From contig CAJNDS010000025.1 in assembly GCA_905221605.1 (NCBI GenBank), positions 362,501-426,500 on the forward strand: DNA of 64,000 nucleotides, given 5' to 3'. The notes beneath the pieces were generated by a model. That model was not told where the DNA came from. It did not search any database and was given only the letters and a program-made list of their open reading frames with translations. Below, one piece after another: positions 22,310-35,600 of this stretch. The stretch's first letter is position 1. Each line of letters starts with the position of its first letter. This DNA comes from Symbiodinium natans (taxonomy: Eukaryota > Sar > Dinophyceae > Suessiales > Symbiodiniaceae). Both the position numbers and the translations under genes were made by a program.

Positions 22310-22766
22310 AAGATTTTTTTTAACCATAAGAAAAATCTTCAGGACCGGGCGTTTTAAAACTCCTTGCTTAGCCACAAGAGGAGTTTTAAAACTCCTGCCA
22401 CCGAAGATTGAAGATTGAAGATGTCTCAGGACTCTTTGTGGGAATCTTCAATCTCAAGTAGTCGGGGCCGGGAGTTTTAAAACTCCTTGCTTAGCCACAA
22501 GAGGAGTTTTAAAACTCATGCCACCGAAGATTGAAGATTGAAGATTCCTGGAAAGAGTTCTGGAGAATCTTCAATCTTCAATCTTCGGGGCCACGAGTTT
22601 TAAAACTCCTTGCTTAGCCACAAGAGGAGTTTTAAAACTCCCTGCCCCTAAGATTGAAGATTGAAGATTCCTGGAAAGTGTTCTGGGGAATCTTCAATCT
22701 TCAATCTTCGGGGCCACGAGTTTTAAAACTCCTTGCTTAGCCACAAGAAGAGTTTTAAAACTCCTG
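22310..22766. repeat. Exact 123-bp tandem array of alternating hairpins
   Basis: Four copies of hairpin A start at 22349, 22472, 22595 and 22718, spaced exactly 123 bp. Each has two copies of the palindrome GAGTTTTAAAACTC joined by CTTGCTTAGCCACAAGAG, whose CTTG and CAAG also pair. Between them lie three copies of hairpin B, with about 24-bp arms built from GAAGATTGAAGATT and AATCTTCAATCTTC around a loop of about 17 nt; the first of these is degenerate on the right. A further A/T-rich hairpin (AAGATTTTT...AAAAATCTT) sits at 22310-22339. Confidence 0.95.
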
Positions 22767-25700
22767 GCCCTGGAGATTTTTATTGGAGTCTCTAAGTATT
22801 TAATATTTCGTATCGGATGTATATATATATATATATACATCCGGCTTCGAATATCATAAACATAACGTCTCGACATAGAAAAGGGGTACCATATATATAT
22901 ACATACATACATACATATATTTGCACTATATCAAAAGTATTTAAAGTCTGGAAGTTTTGTTCACCATGGCTAGCAACTGTCTGTGGCTTTCTGCGTGGTT
23001 TAGTTCATGGTTATTTTGGGGTATATGTTGTGGCAAGAGGCTAAAGGGTGTTATTGGGCTGAAGCATTTCCACGATTCCCTCGTGCTGCATGCTGTCTAA
23101 GCAAGCCCGCTTAGCAGCACCATGTTAGTAGCTCGAAGCAGCTGCGAAGCAGCTGCATGTCTGCATTCGTCGGACGATTCTGTCTGCAATTGTTTTGTGG
23201 GCTAACAAAGGTTGGCCCTTTGTTAGTCATGAATTTGTCCATCTATGCGTACACTGGTGGGTACAGCAGCTGGTCGGGCAAAATAGAGACCTGTTGTGCG
23301 AGCCGCCCACGTGTTATCCTTGCCTTCCGCATTAAGACCTCTTGTCTTGCATCTCGTGTGTGGCAAATCCCGGTGCTCTGAGAGAGACAGAGGGAGGGAG
23401 AGAGAGAGAGAGAGAGAGAGCGAGAAAGAACCGTAGGGACCCAACCGCATGAGCCCATCGCCAAAAGTTCACCGAGACCTGACTCACCTCCAGAAGAAGA
23501 AGAAGGAGGAGAAGAAGAAGAGAAAGACGGGTGCCTCAATCGGATTCAGCTTAGTCTTTGTAGTTCCTGTCCGAACCATGTTAATATGTTGGTGTTTTGT
23601 TTCAAGCCGGCCTGTGCGACAAGACGTGTTCGCTCGTTTTGATCTTGTGGCTCACACCTTGACAGGACACGAGCTACATAAACCCCTATAGGTGTTTTAG
23701 TGGTTTTGGATCTGTACTGATGGGGCACGTCTCAGTTCTACTTGGGCGCAGAGGTGTCAATTTTGTTCTGCAGTGGTTTTACTCGCCCGTTCAGTTTTAT
23801 TCTCCTTTCAGCGTGTGCATCCATGGCTCCTCCACTTCCAGCAGCGGAGCAGCTCCTCGGAGTGCCAAGCCGACGACATGAAGTCCATCACGGAGGGACA
23901 GCAGCACGTCAAGCGTTGTACTTTGTGGTGCCCGAATCTCAGGTATTCTGTGTTCCTGGACCAAGCAGATGCAGTCGCCCTGTCGTTGGAGACCAATGCA
24001 GCGGCCTTCTCCAAAGCTCTGCAGAACACAAGGCCTCAAGTGGAACTTGGAAACAGAGTCGGAGTTTAATTGTGAACTGCAGGCCAATGTAAGGCTGCAA
24101 CAGAGCAAGACCGACTTTTCGAGCCCATCGAGCCCTTGGAACTCCTTTCTGGAAAACCTCAACTTTAAAGTCTCAAGTAACTTCGAGCTCCGAGCTCGAG
24201 ATTGGAAGGCGCCCAAGCCGCAAAGAAAAGACCTCGATCATCGAACCCCAACGCAGCGCGACCCGCCTGGGCTTGGGCCTGCCGCCACCGCAGTGGCAAG
24301 GCAAGGTCGGTCGGCACGACAGGGCCGAGCAAGGCTGCTTGTTTTGGTGGGGGGTAGTCGAAGGGAAGAAAGTTCCCGTGTGACACAGAAGGAAGTGCAA
24401 CGGGTCGGCAGGGGTGGGGAGGCGGGGGGGGGGGGGGGTGGAAGTGGGGATGGATGGAAGGGAGGATAGGGGGGGTATGCTCCCGGAAAGGTTTCGGTTA
24501 GGGGGGGACGCATCGGAGGCATTCCAAGCAAAGAAGTACTCAAGGGAGGTGTGTTCAGGAGGGGATTAGAGGTGGGGTGCCTGCTTTATCTGCTTTGTGC
24601 TCCCCAAAACACCTGCGGCCCGAGGCCTCTGCGGATAGTACAAACCGTTAGTACAAACCCATCCAGACTCAAAGGCGCGGCATAGAACCGCCCACCACCC
24701 CGAAGCATCCCGAAGCGTGCCTGAAGTCTCCCACTCGGGTCGAAGGCGCCGGGAGCTCGCGGCAGCGCGAGCGGAGTCGCACCGCTGTCTGGGAGACTGG
24801 TCGGCACAGGCTGCAACGCAGGCAGGGGTAAAGGGGTGTGGTCTTGTCCTGTATGAGAAGCAAACTGCAGAAAGTAGACAGGTTCGAGTCAGCTGGCAAT
24901 AGCGAGCTACGGTCAGCCCAGCGAGACATGAGAGCCCGAACTCCCCCCGATTGATCCCAGACCCAAACCCGAGACCCAAGTCCCAGTGAAACTCAGGTCC
25001 AAGCCCTCCTTGCTGTATCGGGCTGTCCCACAATGCCTCGGCCTACACCCCCCAATCTCTTGGGTGCAAAAGGCCCAAAGCTGCTCCGAGCTGGAGACTG
25101 CCGCGGTTCAAGCGCGGAAGGCGATGCGGACATGAGATGTATATGAGATTCATATGAGGAGCCAGGGCTCTTGAAGAGTCACCGTGCCCTTTTCTGTAGG
25201 CCGCCTTCCGCTGGGATCAGCGCTTCAACCCGTTGAGCTCCGTGAAGGGGGAGGCACAGGGCGCGCCTTCTGGCTCGAAATGCTCGAAGCGTTAGGAGTT
25301 GGCACGGTTTGTTGTGTTTGTGCCCTCTCTTCAGCCTTTTCGGGTTCAGCCATGTTCAGCCTGTTTTGAAACGCGCTGACGATGTCGATGTGTCAGTGCT
25401 CAGGAAGGACATGGAGGAGCTACTGAAGCAGCGCGGGCTGCAGCTGCAGATCCGACTGCATGGCTTGACGCCTCGGCCGTTTTAGTGAGGATGTGAGGGC
25501 TGGGCTTCGGCTGATTTGGAATTCATTGCATTCACTGTGCTGCCTGTGCTGCTCGTTTTGCATCGTTTTCGATTCAAAACATGTCAAAACCAAACTGGAG
25601 AAATCTAGAAGCCACGTCAACTGAACCCAACACTTGAATTTCTTCTCATCGTTTTAAGGCAGACCTCTTTGAATCGGCTTGCGAAATATGATTGAACCAA

Positions 25701-26680
25701 GCATCAGAGTTGCTCGAAGCCAAGAGAAGCACATCATGGGTGGTGGTGACTCTCGGCAACTTCGCGTGAGGGGGGTGGATGGATCATGCCGATGTCCAGA
25801 TTTCCAACAGCTGAGGCAGCAGAGCCTGGCAGGCTTGAAGCAGAGCCTGGTGTCACTGGATCTTCCGCCGCTGCTGCTGGGCTTGCTCATCTTGCTCTCA
25901 ATGTTCGGGCATGGTTTTCGGGCAATCGTGGCACAGAAGCCGAAGCCCTTGAGCCCTTGAGAGCCCTTAAGAGCCCTAGCCTGACACGCTTGGCCCAGGC
26001 TGATGCGCACAGGCGAGCCGGAGCTGCTCAATGGCGAGGCACACCAGGGTCCCAAAGTGTCTGGAAGAAACTCTGAGGTGCCTGAGCCTTGTACTCCCTC
26101 AGTTATTGTGGCCCACGTCCGAAGTCTACGACGTTGTCAACATTTAAACCAAGCCCTCCATCCCTCCAACGAGAAGGTGCTCGGATGCGTGACGGCTGCG
26201 GTTGGCCAGTGGGGGGGCATCAGCTTCAGCATGTCTGGCATGATGGAGGGCAGATGTCAAGAGGAGATTGAGACTTGTGTCACATCATGTGGTGGCTGGC
26301 CTCCACTTGGCCAAGAAGTCAGCATACTCACGTGCCAGATAAAACCCGAAGCTGACGTTGTTGAGCTGAAGCTTCCTGGCAAGGAGCGTGCTTCATTCGC
26401 GCAAGCCGGGCGCCTGCTCCAGCAACCTGACTTCTGTTAAAGGCAAGTGAAAAGCCCCCAAGCCAGGCGTGCGTTGTGGAGGCTAGGGTATGGTAGTTGG
26501 TGGAAGGTTTGGAGAGCTGCGAGGAGCCTCGGACATTCAGAGCTGGTGGTCGAGTCTTTCAAAGATTGGTCTTTGAGAAGAATTGAGAAGAGTTAAGAAG
26601 ACTATAATCTTCCTTCTTAAGGAGGCATTTGTTGTGGCGTGAACTTTGTCTTGTCAACCCAAAATTTGCACCACTGCCAG
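22767..26680. other. Region before the YbjQ-domain exons, unresolved
   Basis: Contains a TATA-repeat palindrome near 22818-22842, a GA-repeat at 23383-23424 and an AAG/GAG-rich tract at 23493-23526. Exon-like pieces are possible, for example 25380-25450 (Val-Leu-Arg-Lys-Asp-Met-Glu-Glu-Leu-Leu-Lys-Gln helix) and the frame 23773-24069, but none shows a family motif. Upstream exons of the next gene may lie here. Confidence 0.4.
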
Positions 26681-29600
26681 GCAAAGAGCCCAGCAACTTG
26701 GTGCCGACGCCGTGGTGGGCGTGCGCTGGCTGCAGTGTGACTGCTTCCAGGTCAAGGAGGACGGGTGAACGGGCCATGGAGTGACGGCTATGTCCGGCTA
26801 TGTCCCCCAATCTTTGTAAGAGAGATCATGAGATGTCTTGAAGGTGCAGACTCCCGCAGTGTCAAGTCAGAGCCCTCAAGCCTGACGATTGGCACACAGA
26901 GGAGAAGAGCGAGAACGGGCCGACGACGTTCCGGCGCGTGCAGCGGCACAAGACAGTGCGCCCAAAACCAAAAGCCTGTGGCATTGATGGTTCTCGTGGG
27001 CGTGACTTATGGGGGCTTCAGGCATCGGCTTCTTGGCTTCGCGTGTTCCGCATGGCAGTGGGAGGGTCCTTCACATCTGAGCAGTGGCCCACAGCTCCTC
27101 AAGTGGGGGAGTATAGGAAACGTGACGAGATGTGACGAGTATAAACATGTATGAATGTTATGAACCTAATTATGAAGCACGTGGATTTGAGACAAAGGAA
27201 GGCTACAGAAGGACGATGGCAATGCCCTCAGTGTGTTATCCCATGTTGCCCCGAAACGGCCCGGAGGACCTATGAGGCGATGCTCTGCGGCACGGCCGTG
27301 CGGATACCAGAGAAGGCGCCATCATGAGAGCCCTTCAGGAGCGCCCTCTGTGAGCCGGGCATTTTTGTCACCGGCAATTGATTCGACCCCCGGGTCTCGG
27401 AGGTCTCGGAAGTCTCGGAAGTCTCGGAGTCGGCCCTGCCTTACACTGGGCCGGTGTTCGCCTCCACGGCTCCTGGGCTTGGGAGCTAAGTCCCGACAAA
27501 TCAAGAGACTGGGATCGTCGATATCATGATGTCAGCTTGCTAGCCGGGTACATGTCAAGAGGAAGGGGAGCTGATTCAGGATATCAGGGGGCTTGTTGAG
27601 CTTTTTGGCGGCACCCAGGTTCCATGAACACCCTGAATATCACTAAAGGAGGGCTCGGCCAGGTCGAGCTTGATTCTCCGCGGTTCTCCAGACCGCATTT
27701 GGGGACACCTAATTTGTGACCTCTCGGGTTGACCGATATAGGTTCCTCCGGAAACTGGGAATGGACCGGGTCGACTTGTGCAAGCTTAAGCTTTGTTCGC
27801 GGCATCGAGGTCCGCGAGCCCCCGCACGGAACTCGCGTGGACGAGACACTGGGGATCGTCCAAGGCTGCGGGTTTTGACGTTCTGGAGGCTGCTGTCATG
27901 CCCCTCATCTCCCTTCCTGCACTCCTAAATCCAACCCGATGCCGCATGCAAGGGGTGGGTGCTAATGCGAACTGGAGCCTCACTCTGTAGCTTTGCTGCC
28001 TTACGTCGGGAGGAGTGGGGGGAAGCTAGTTCACGGCTTTGGGTTGTTGCGGCTGCGTAGTGTGCTCCTGATGGGTTACCATAAATCAGGCATGCAGCGT
28101 AAGTGCATATCTTTGGTCAGTCTCGCTAGCCAGTGGAGGAGCATCCAAATTTTCTGATGCGCTTGGCGTCATCCCCTTCAAAGCGCCAAAGACGGTATGC
28201 GGCTGAGGAACCCTACGGCAGCTTGCAAGCAGATGGCCGACCGTGAGGCCAGCCAGTACATGAAGGGTTGCGGCAGAAGAGGTCTTGTATGGTTTTGTGC
28301 TTCGTGCTGAATGAGTTCCGAACGGAAAAGATGCACCCCAACGGTCCCACAAACTCCGAGCCTCCAAGGCGGCAGCCCTGCATCAAGCCACTCGGCTTGG
28401 ATTCGGGCTATGACAGCTATGATCCAGGAGGGCTTCGTGGTCAGATGCGGACAATTTATGGCAAAATCTTGGCTTTCGAGGGCTTTCGGCAGGCTTCCGG
28501 AAGCCTCCCGGTACATCCAACAAAACAGCTCAACCCTACTGAAAATTGACTTCGAGATATTTAGGGGCCGTTCGAGAGGGCCCAGGTCTAAGTCCCTTCG
28601 GAGGCCCGTCAGCAGCTGCTCCAAGCAGCGGCAGCACTGGGCGCCAACGCGGTGCTCGGCCGGGGCCTTCAGTTCTCGGTGGTGTGGAGTCCTTGTCTTC
28701 TGTGTGCTACTACTATATGGGGGTTTACGAGAATAGGGGACCCCTTGATTTAGAAAACCAGATCCCCTTTTTAATAAGGACCCCAACAAGGTACCCCCTA
28801 CATTCCGGAAACCCCCACCCCCCTCCCCGACATGTGCCTGCGGGGGGGTGCTACCCTGCAAGGTGTGAAGCCGGAGGAGCCCATGGAGTCCATGTGTGTG
28901 CAGCTCGGCAGAGTTCCCTGTGTCGGTAGCCGGTATCCTGTGCACGGGGGGGGTCCTTCATATGATCTTGCAGGGGCATGAGGGGCTTCGACCTGAGATG
29001 GCTGATCAGCCAGGCTCCGCGGCACTGCCGTTCGTTTGGCCACTGAGGCCGCCTCCGGGTTTAGAAAAGAGGCAGTCGGATATAGTCGGACATAGTCGGA
29101 TTGTCCCGAAGATCCAAATTCTTGGCTGCAGGCTGGCTCGAATCTGCAGGTGGTGCCAGGCATATCTGGGCCTTCCGCAGTGTGTGGGCGGGTTCAGACT
29201 TCCGAGGGTTGCGTGGGCCGTCTGCATGATTGCACCGACGCACAGCGTATGTTAATTGTGCGACCACACGCCAGGGCTACTTTGTATCTGCAGATCGAAG
29301 CACCAGTCGACATGTCACCGCCACAGCATCGCAGAAAACGCGGGCAGACTGTTCCATTCCTGCGTCAGAGGCTGCTTTCCGCCCTCGACGCTGCAGGCAA
29401 GAGATTTTCTGGCAGCCGGGTGACATGTTCGTCGTGCACAGTGCAGCTTCAGCACCTTGCCCTATGACCTGCGCCCTCGCAATCTCAATCCACCAGACCC
29501 CTTCTGATTCCCCAGCTCTGAAAGATTCCGCAAACCTAAAGTAAGCCCAACCAGACACCACCGGCCAACCTCCACGTGGCCGAAGTCAAAGGCGACTGGT

Positions 29601-32600
29601 TGAGCTCTTGTTGCGGCTTCTCTGGGGTTCGTGCCGGGACTTCGCTTTGCGGAGAGCGAGGGAGAGAGAGCTACGTAAACACAGTCGCACAGGTGTGATA
29701 GGGGTGTGATGGGGGTCCAGGCTTTGGTGACACATTGCGACACTCCCCGCATCAATGCTGGTCCGCGGCGAGGCCTCGTCGCCTGCGTTGCCGGCCGGCC
29801 ACCCCAGTGGTTCACCTGGGAGGTGCTCGGCCGATCTTCGTTTCGGGTCCCTACATGTCACATGTCCCTGGCGTTACAGGTGTTACCAGCAGAGAAGCAT
29901 ACTCAATGCCGGCTAGTGATTGCGACTTGTGCTTCTACATTTACCACATCTCGCATGTCGTGTCTCTGCAAATTTTGCAGCGCGGTTTGGACAAGGAAGC
30001 CTTGGCTGTTAAGCCGTTATGCACCTCAAAGCGCCAGCGCCCTTGCCAGAGCCTTTGCCGTCCTCCTCGGTGGTTGCAAAAAAGCCCAGGATCCGTCTGA
30101 CACGGATGCGCAAGCATTCGGTGCCTTGGTGCTGCTGGCAGAACGGAGCGTTACAGAGTTCGCGGGTGGATTCTGTCAGAAGGGATGCTGAGCTACAAAT
30201 GCTCTTGAGAAGGTGGGCATTCCTGGTGCAAGGGTGTTGGGCAACACTCTAAGTGAACGGTCCATGTGCAGTTTTCCAGGTCTCTATAAGGGAGCTCCTC
30301 TTCGCTTCAGTCCTGATGCTCAGGCGAGGCTGTGCGTGGATTGGCGCAGCAGGCGCAGGCGGGCAGCCGCTGGATCCCTGCAGCTCAGTCGAAACCCTGA
30401 ACGACTAAATGACCCCAAAAAACGACAATGTCATAGGTCACTGCAGCCCCAATTGCTGACATGCCTGACGGTATTAAGAGAGGCCGCTGGCCCTACATGA
30501 GGGTTTCTTAGAAGGCATGCTGGACCGAAAGATGAGAGAAATTGTGAGACATGATTCACAACACGCCCTAAATCCTAAACTTACCGTAAAACTCTGTAAA
30601 CGCTTTTCTTTGTTTTTTGTCGTGACCAGTGCAGTGGAGATCGGATGGCACAGGCCATGGGGGCGAACGCCGTGCTGGGCGCGACTCAGACAACATTTAG
30701 CGCCCGACCCGCGTATCCTTGAGATCGGGGGCAAAGGGGATGTGGGGCGCGCAAGACGTGAAACTCTGGACGGATTCGGCAGCCTTATCGTTCCCGAAGC
30801 ATCGTGACCCCGAGCGATGAAAGAAACGAATGAAGCTGACTTGGGCTCAGGATCTCAGGTCGTGGAGTCCCCTTGTTGCTCCAACGGATGCTCCCAAGAA
30901 ACATGTGTTTGGCCACGGTGGACACGAAGCCGAGGTGAAGTGGATGCACGACAACAACCGGTTTGTTTCCCAAGCGGTGGGAACCGCAGTGTTTGGGCAG
31001 CAGAGTTGCGCTGTTTCTTCCTGAAGCTGTGTCGAATACGAGGAGGGTTCTGGTGTGGGATCTTTCAAGGATAGCCCGGCATATTAGAGATCGCGCTTTC
31101 TCTTTGATGTGTCTTCACTGCAACTTGAGCATGAACCAATCGCGGCGGATCATGTCCCTGCAGTTTGTAAGTTTGGGATGCGTTGGGATGGTTTGGGATG
31201 ATCCTTCCCACAACCTGCTTGGGCCCATGAGCTGCAAGGGTTTCAAGCCCTCAAACCCTAAACCCTAAAGCCTAAAGCCTAAACCCAAAACCCTACATGA
31301 TCAGGTTGTGCTTGGCCAAGAGCCGCAGAGCAGGACGGGAGCGGACTCTGCCTTGACTATCCAGTGGACTAAGGCCGCGAGAGCTCAGGCGCTTTGTCAG
31401 GATGTCAGTCGTTAGCCCTCGCATCCGAAGTCCGAATATCTCTTAGTACACCGTGATGTTGCACTGGTTTGAGAAAGCAGGGGCCCCACCCCCTCAAACA
31501 ATTTTCGGGTTTTTGTACACCCTCGGTAAACGGGAGCGGGGGCTGGGGGTAGGGCGGTAGCAGGGTCGAGGTCCCGGCCGGGCTGGCTCCGGGTCAATCC
31601 GGGTAACCGAAACAATATAACAATATACTAAGGCGCATGAGGGCGGCTCGTTGGTTTATTTTCCCTTGGAAAATTGTTTGCGGGCTGGTTTCGCAATAAA
31701 CTGTCAAAAGGACTCATAAACAAAGCCGGACTCCAGACAACCAAGCATGTTTGAGGAGACGGCGCCTCCAAGAGGCCGTGCGAGTAACCACAATTTCTGG
31801 GGCTCGGGGTGGGGGGGGGGGTAATCACGTGACTTGGGACTTCACACCTGCAACTCCAAAGCCTGAACCCCTAATCCCCAAAGGCCTAAACCCTTGCTGT
31901 TTAATTCGGGGTTTATAAGCAAAACGCGCCCGCGCCTAGGCGAGAGCGCAATTTCAAGCAAAAAACGATCCTTAAACCCAAAAGAATAGTCCAAGCAGTG
32001 CAAACCCAAATCCTAAAACCTGAACCCTAAACTTTGAACCTTGAACCCTGAAGAAGAATCAACTTGAGGCCACTTTCAGGATCCAGTGCACAAGTCTGTT
32101 GGGTTACAACCAAAGCACAATTCCAGAAAATCATGCCTGCGCTGTGGCGAGAGCACTATTTCGAACCTGAACTGCCGGAGCCATAACGCAGAAAAAACTT
32201 CCCGAACCGAAAATCCCTATTTGAAAGTTCAACATGGGGAATGAGGAAAACGTGCCCGCGCCTAGGCGAGAGCGCAATTTCGAGCAAAAAGCGCGTCCAA
32301 AACTTCAAAAAAAAAGACCCCCTGGAAAAAAATCAACAAAAAAAACGAACAGGCTTCGAGCGAAAATGCATTTTTCCGAAAAAAGGACCTAACCCTTCAG
32401 TGTTTTCGAGCCCTGCAACTGCTGCGGTCATGACGAAAATGTGTGTTTCGCTTGGGTTTTTAGCCCCCGACGCGAAAAATGTAAACAAAAATGTGTTCAC
32501 TCACACGGCCTCTTACGGGCGCCGCCACCATGTTTGAAGCTTGAGGGTCTAAGCTGTCCAGGCCTTCTTGTGCGAAGCTGTTCTTTGTTTTTCGGCTTCC

Positions 32601-35600
32601 TGCCCAAATAGGGGTACTCCGAATAGTTTTTGTAAATTCGCATAATTCGCAGAGAAGCGGGTAATGTTACTAAAGGCCGTGCAACGTAAACCCCAGGAGA
32701 GCAGCTCTCAACCTGAACTTCCACAGACACGGAGACCCAGTTCATGTCGGTATTTTTTTGACTTCGAAGTTCCTTTCCTTCCCCCATCCTTGTGCATTCC
32801 ATATGCAGCGTCGCATCACTCCAGCATGCCACTATGACAATGCAATCTCTGAACACCATATGGCCGAGGACCCAGAACCGACAAAAAGCCCACCTCCAAA
32901 GCCCCAAGAAAGCTCTGTGAATCAAATCTGAGCAGGATTTTTGCGGAACTCCCTCCACCTCGGGCGGCCGTCTGCTCCACGCTCAGGAGAGCCAGCGTTA
33001 GTGCCTGAGGACAAGGGACGACTTTTGGGATGTGGCTCAAAAGGCTCAGGAAGCAACTCAAGTGGTACTTTGTTGTTTCATCTTTCCACTCTTGGGCACA
33101 GGGCGACATGTTGGCCACATTCCAGGTGCCATGATGTTTACGCTCATTCCGGGAGTTGAAGATGTTGCTGTGCCCTTAGCAGCAGCTGCTTCCCAAGCCA
33201 ACCCCTACTTGAAATCTCCAACCAGGGGGGCTCTCAAAGCCCAACAACAGATGGACGCAGCCTTGAGGCCCAGAGGGCGACTCGAGACTCTTGAAGCATC
33301 CCTTAAGCCACGACATGGGCTGACACAGGAATCCTCCAGAGGGCTTCGCTGTTTCCTCGGTGCTAGGCCGGGATCCTGGTGTGTTGAGGTGAAAAAAAAG
33401 CGGAGATGGCTGAAAGGCTGTTCAGTGTATCTTGTCCAGTAGGATCCTCTGCAGGGGGTTGGGACACTTTTTTCTTGGCCGCTTGACACGCTTGACACGC
33501 TTGACACGCTTGACACGCTTGACACGCTTGACACGCTTGACACGCTTGGGAGCTGACAGTTGTTTTTGTCCGTTTTTGGGTGGGTGCCTGTGGGGGGGCC
33601 AGTTTTGTATCTGGGCCCGCCGCATCCTTTGCCCCAAGGCATCGTGGCGGCAGCGGCTTTGAGTCCCTTCCGAGACTACAGTCGCGGAGGCTATTCATGG
33701 AACAGCCAGAGGACTCTCTTGGCGGTTCTGTGTTGTTTTTTCCGGCAGAAGCTGATATCTTGGGGTTGAGGATTTGGTGAAGAAGTGGTGAGTTCACGTT
33801 GACGTGGCCATTGCTTCTGATCGGTCATTGTTATCAGTCGGTCCGTCGGTCTTGTCAGCGGTTCGCGCTGTACTCAGTTGCTTCAGTTTGCCGGGGGGGA
33901 TGTTAGATTCCGGGGGCCTTGGGCTACAGCTAGAGTCGTGCTACAAGAGCCAAAAGACCCGAAAGCCTGGTTTCGCTTCAGCCTTGCTTCAGGACAGCCA
34001 TGGGCGAGCTCGCAGCCTTGGAGCGGGCGACTGCCAAGCTTCAGGAACACTTCATGGGGCTTCACAGCGAGCCATGACATTGCCGTAGCCGCGGAAAGAG
34101 CAGTTGCTACTTCAATCGCAGCACGTCTTTGTATTCCTTGGACACGTCCTCGTTTCAGAGAGGGATTTCTCTCACGGGCAATACGCTGCTGCAGGCAGCG
34201 GCCACTTCCCTGGGAGCAGATGCGGTTCTTGGCCTCAAGATCGAGGCTCCGAGCTCTGAACATGGGGCCTTACGGGTGACCGGAGAACAGCATTTGCAAC
34301 TGCTCGCAACCGGCCTGTCGCCCAACCGACAGAAATACCCACTTCACTATGTCTCAGATACAAGCTAGGAGGCGCTGTCGTCAGCTACTGCACCACCGAC
34401 GTCAAGCGTACGTGGTAATGACAGAGTCGGATACTTATGTTCGCCCTGTTGCCCATGCGAAGTTGTAGGGAATCTGCATGGCTCCAAAGCCCCTAGAAGC
34501 ACGTGAAATACTGTTCCAGTTGCAAATCCCGACAGGCCTTGAGCGTTTGGAATTGCTCCCGCTTCATGTGCGTGCTGAAGGCGCGCCCTGGCGCGCCCGG
34601 TGGGAGGATTCGAAGGTGAAGAGCCCGAACGTGTCTTGACCCAAGGCGACGCAACAACGGAAGCAGGAACCAAAAAACCTAGACCTCGACCTTCTCAAAT
34701 CCCCACCATTGCCCTAGTTTGATGCCTTTGAGAAGCCTCACAAGTGCGACGAATCTGCGTCCAGGGCACCGCAGTGCGCCTGTCACAGTTCCAGGAGGAG
34801 GTGCATCCGATCCCGCCCCTTGGGTGCTTGACGAGATGGGAACAGGATTCGTTCATTGCAGACTGTAGGCCATATGCTGCGAGTGATTCTCAGCAGGTTG
34901 AGGAAAAAGCGTTGACGTCCAGGCTAACCGTGCTAAATGAATTGAATCCGGCTCTGTTATTCGTGGCATCTGGACCTGAAACACATGTTGTCACAACCTG
35001 GAGGCACGAAGCCGTGGGCGTCTTTCCGCGTTTTGCCACAGTAGCCGCCTGCCAATGACGGTGTCCAGGTTCAACCATTCGCGGGTGGAGGTGTCGGCGA
35101 TGCAGCTTGCCGGCAAGCATGATTGCTCAGTTTCAAGCCCCTCCCTGCGAAGCCGTAGCAATGAACATTAAACTCCGTGGTCGCTCCAGACACCTCTTGT
35201 AACGTGGTTCGAGTTAGTGCTGTTGAGGTTCCCTTGTTGAATTGTTTCGGAGCCTGATTCCCTGACCGCAGTTCAATTCCGCCGCAAGGCAAACTCCGGC
35301 CAAGCACTTGTGCGTACTTCGGCAAGATTTTAGAAAGGGCAGGATGGCTGGCAGGTGTGTAGGGGCATATGTAACCGTGACAGGTTTTGGGTGGTAGGTG
35401 TGGGCTGGGAGGCCCTGTCAAGTGACGTAATATCCTTCCTGATTTAGAAGAGCCCAGGAAACCCAGGATTCCATTTGCCGAAGCTTTGGAATTTGACCGC
35501 ATGTGGATTGCCATCGCTCCGGACTGCCGCAGCACATCGCAAGTGTAGTCACAAGCCACAAACTCGCAAGAGCACGACCCAAGCAACCAAAGCCCACGAG

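Noticed and set aside
28178..28945. 255-codon minus-strand frame
   Set aside because: It overlaps a + strand YbjQ-domain exon (28613-28678) that has a clear motif; the minus product has none.
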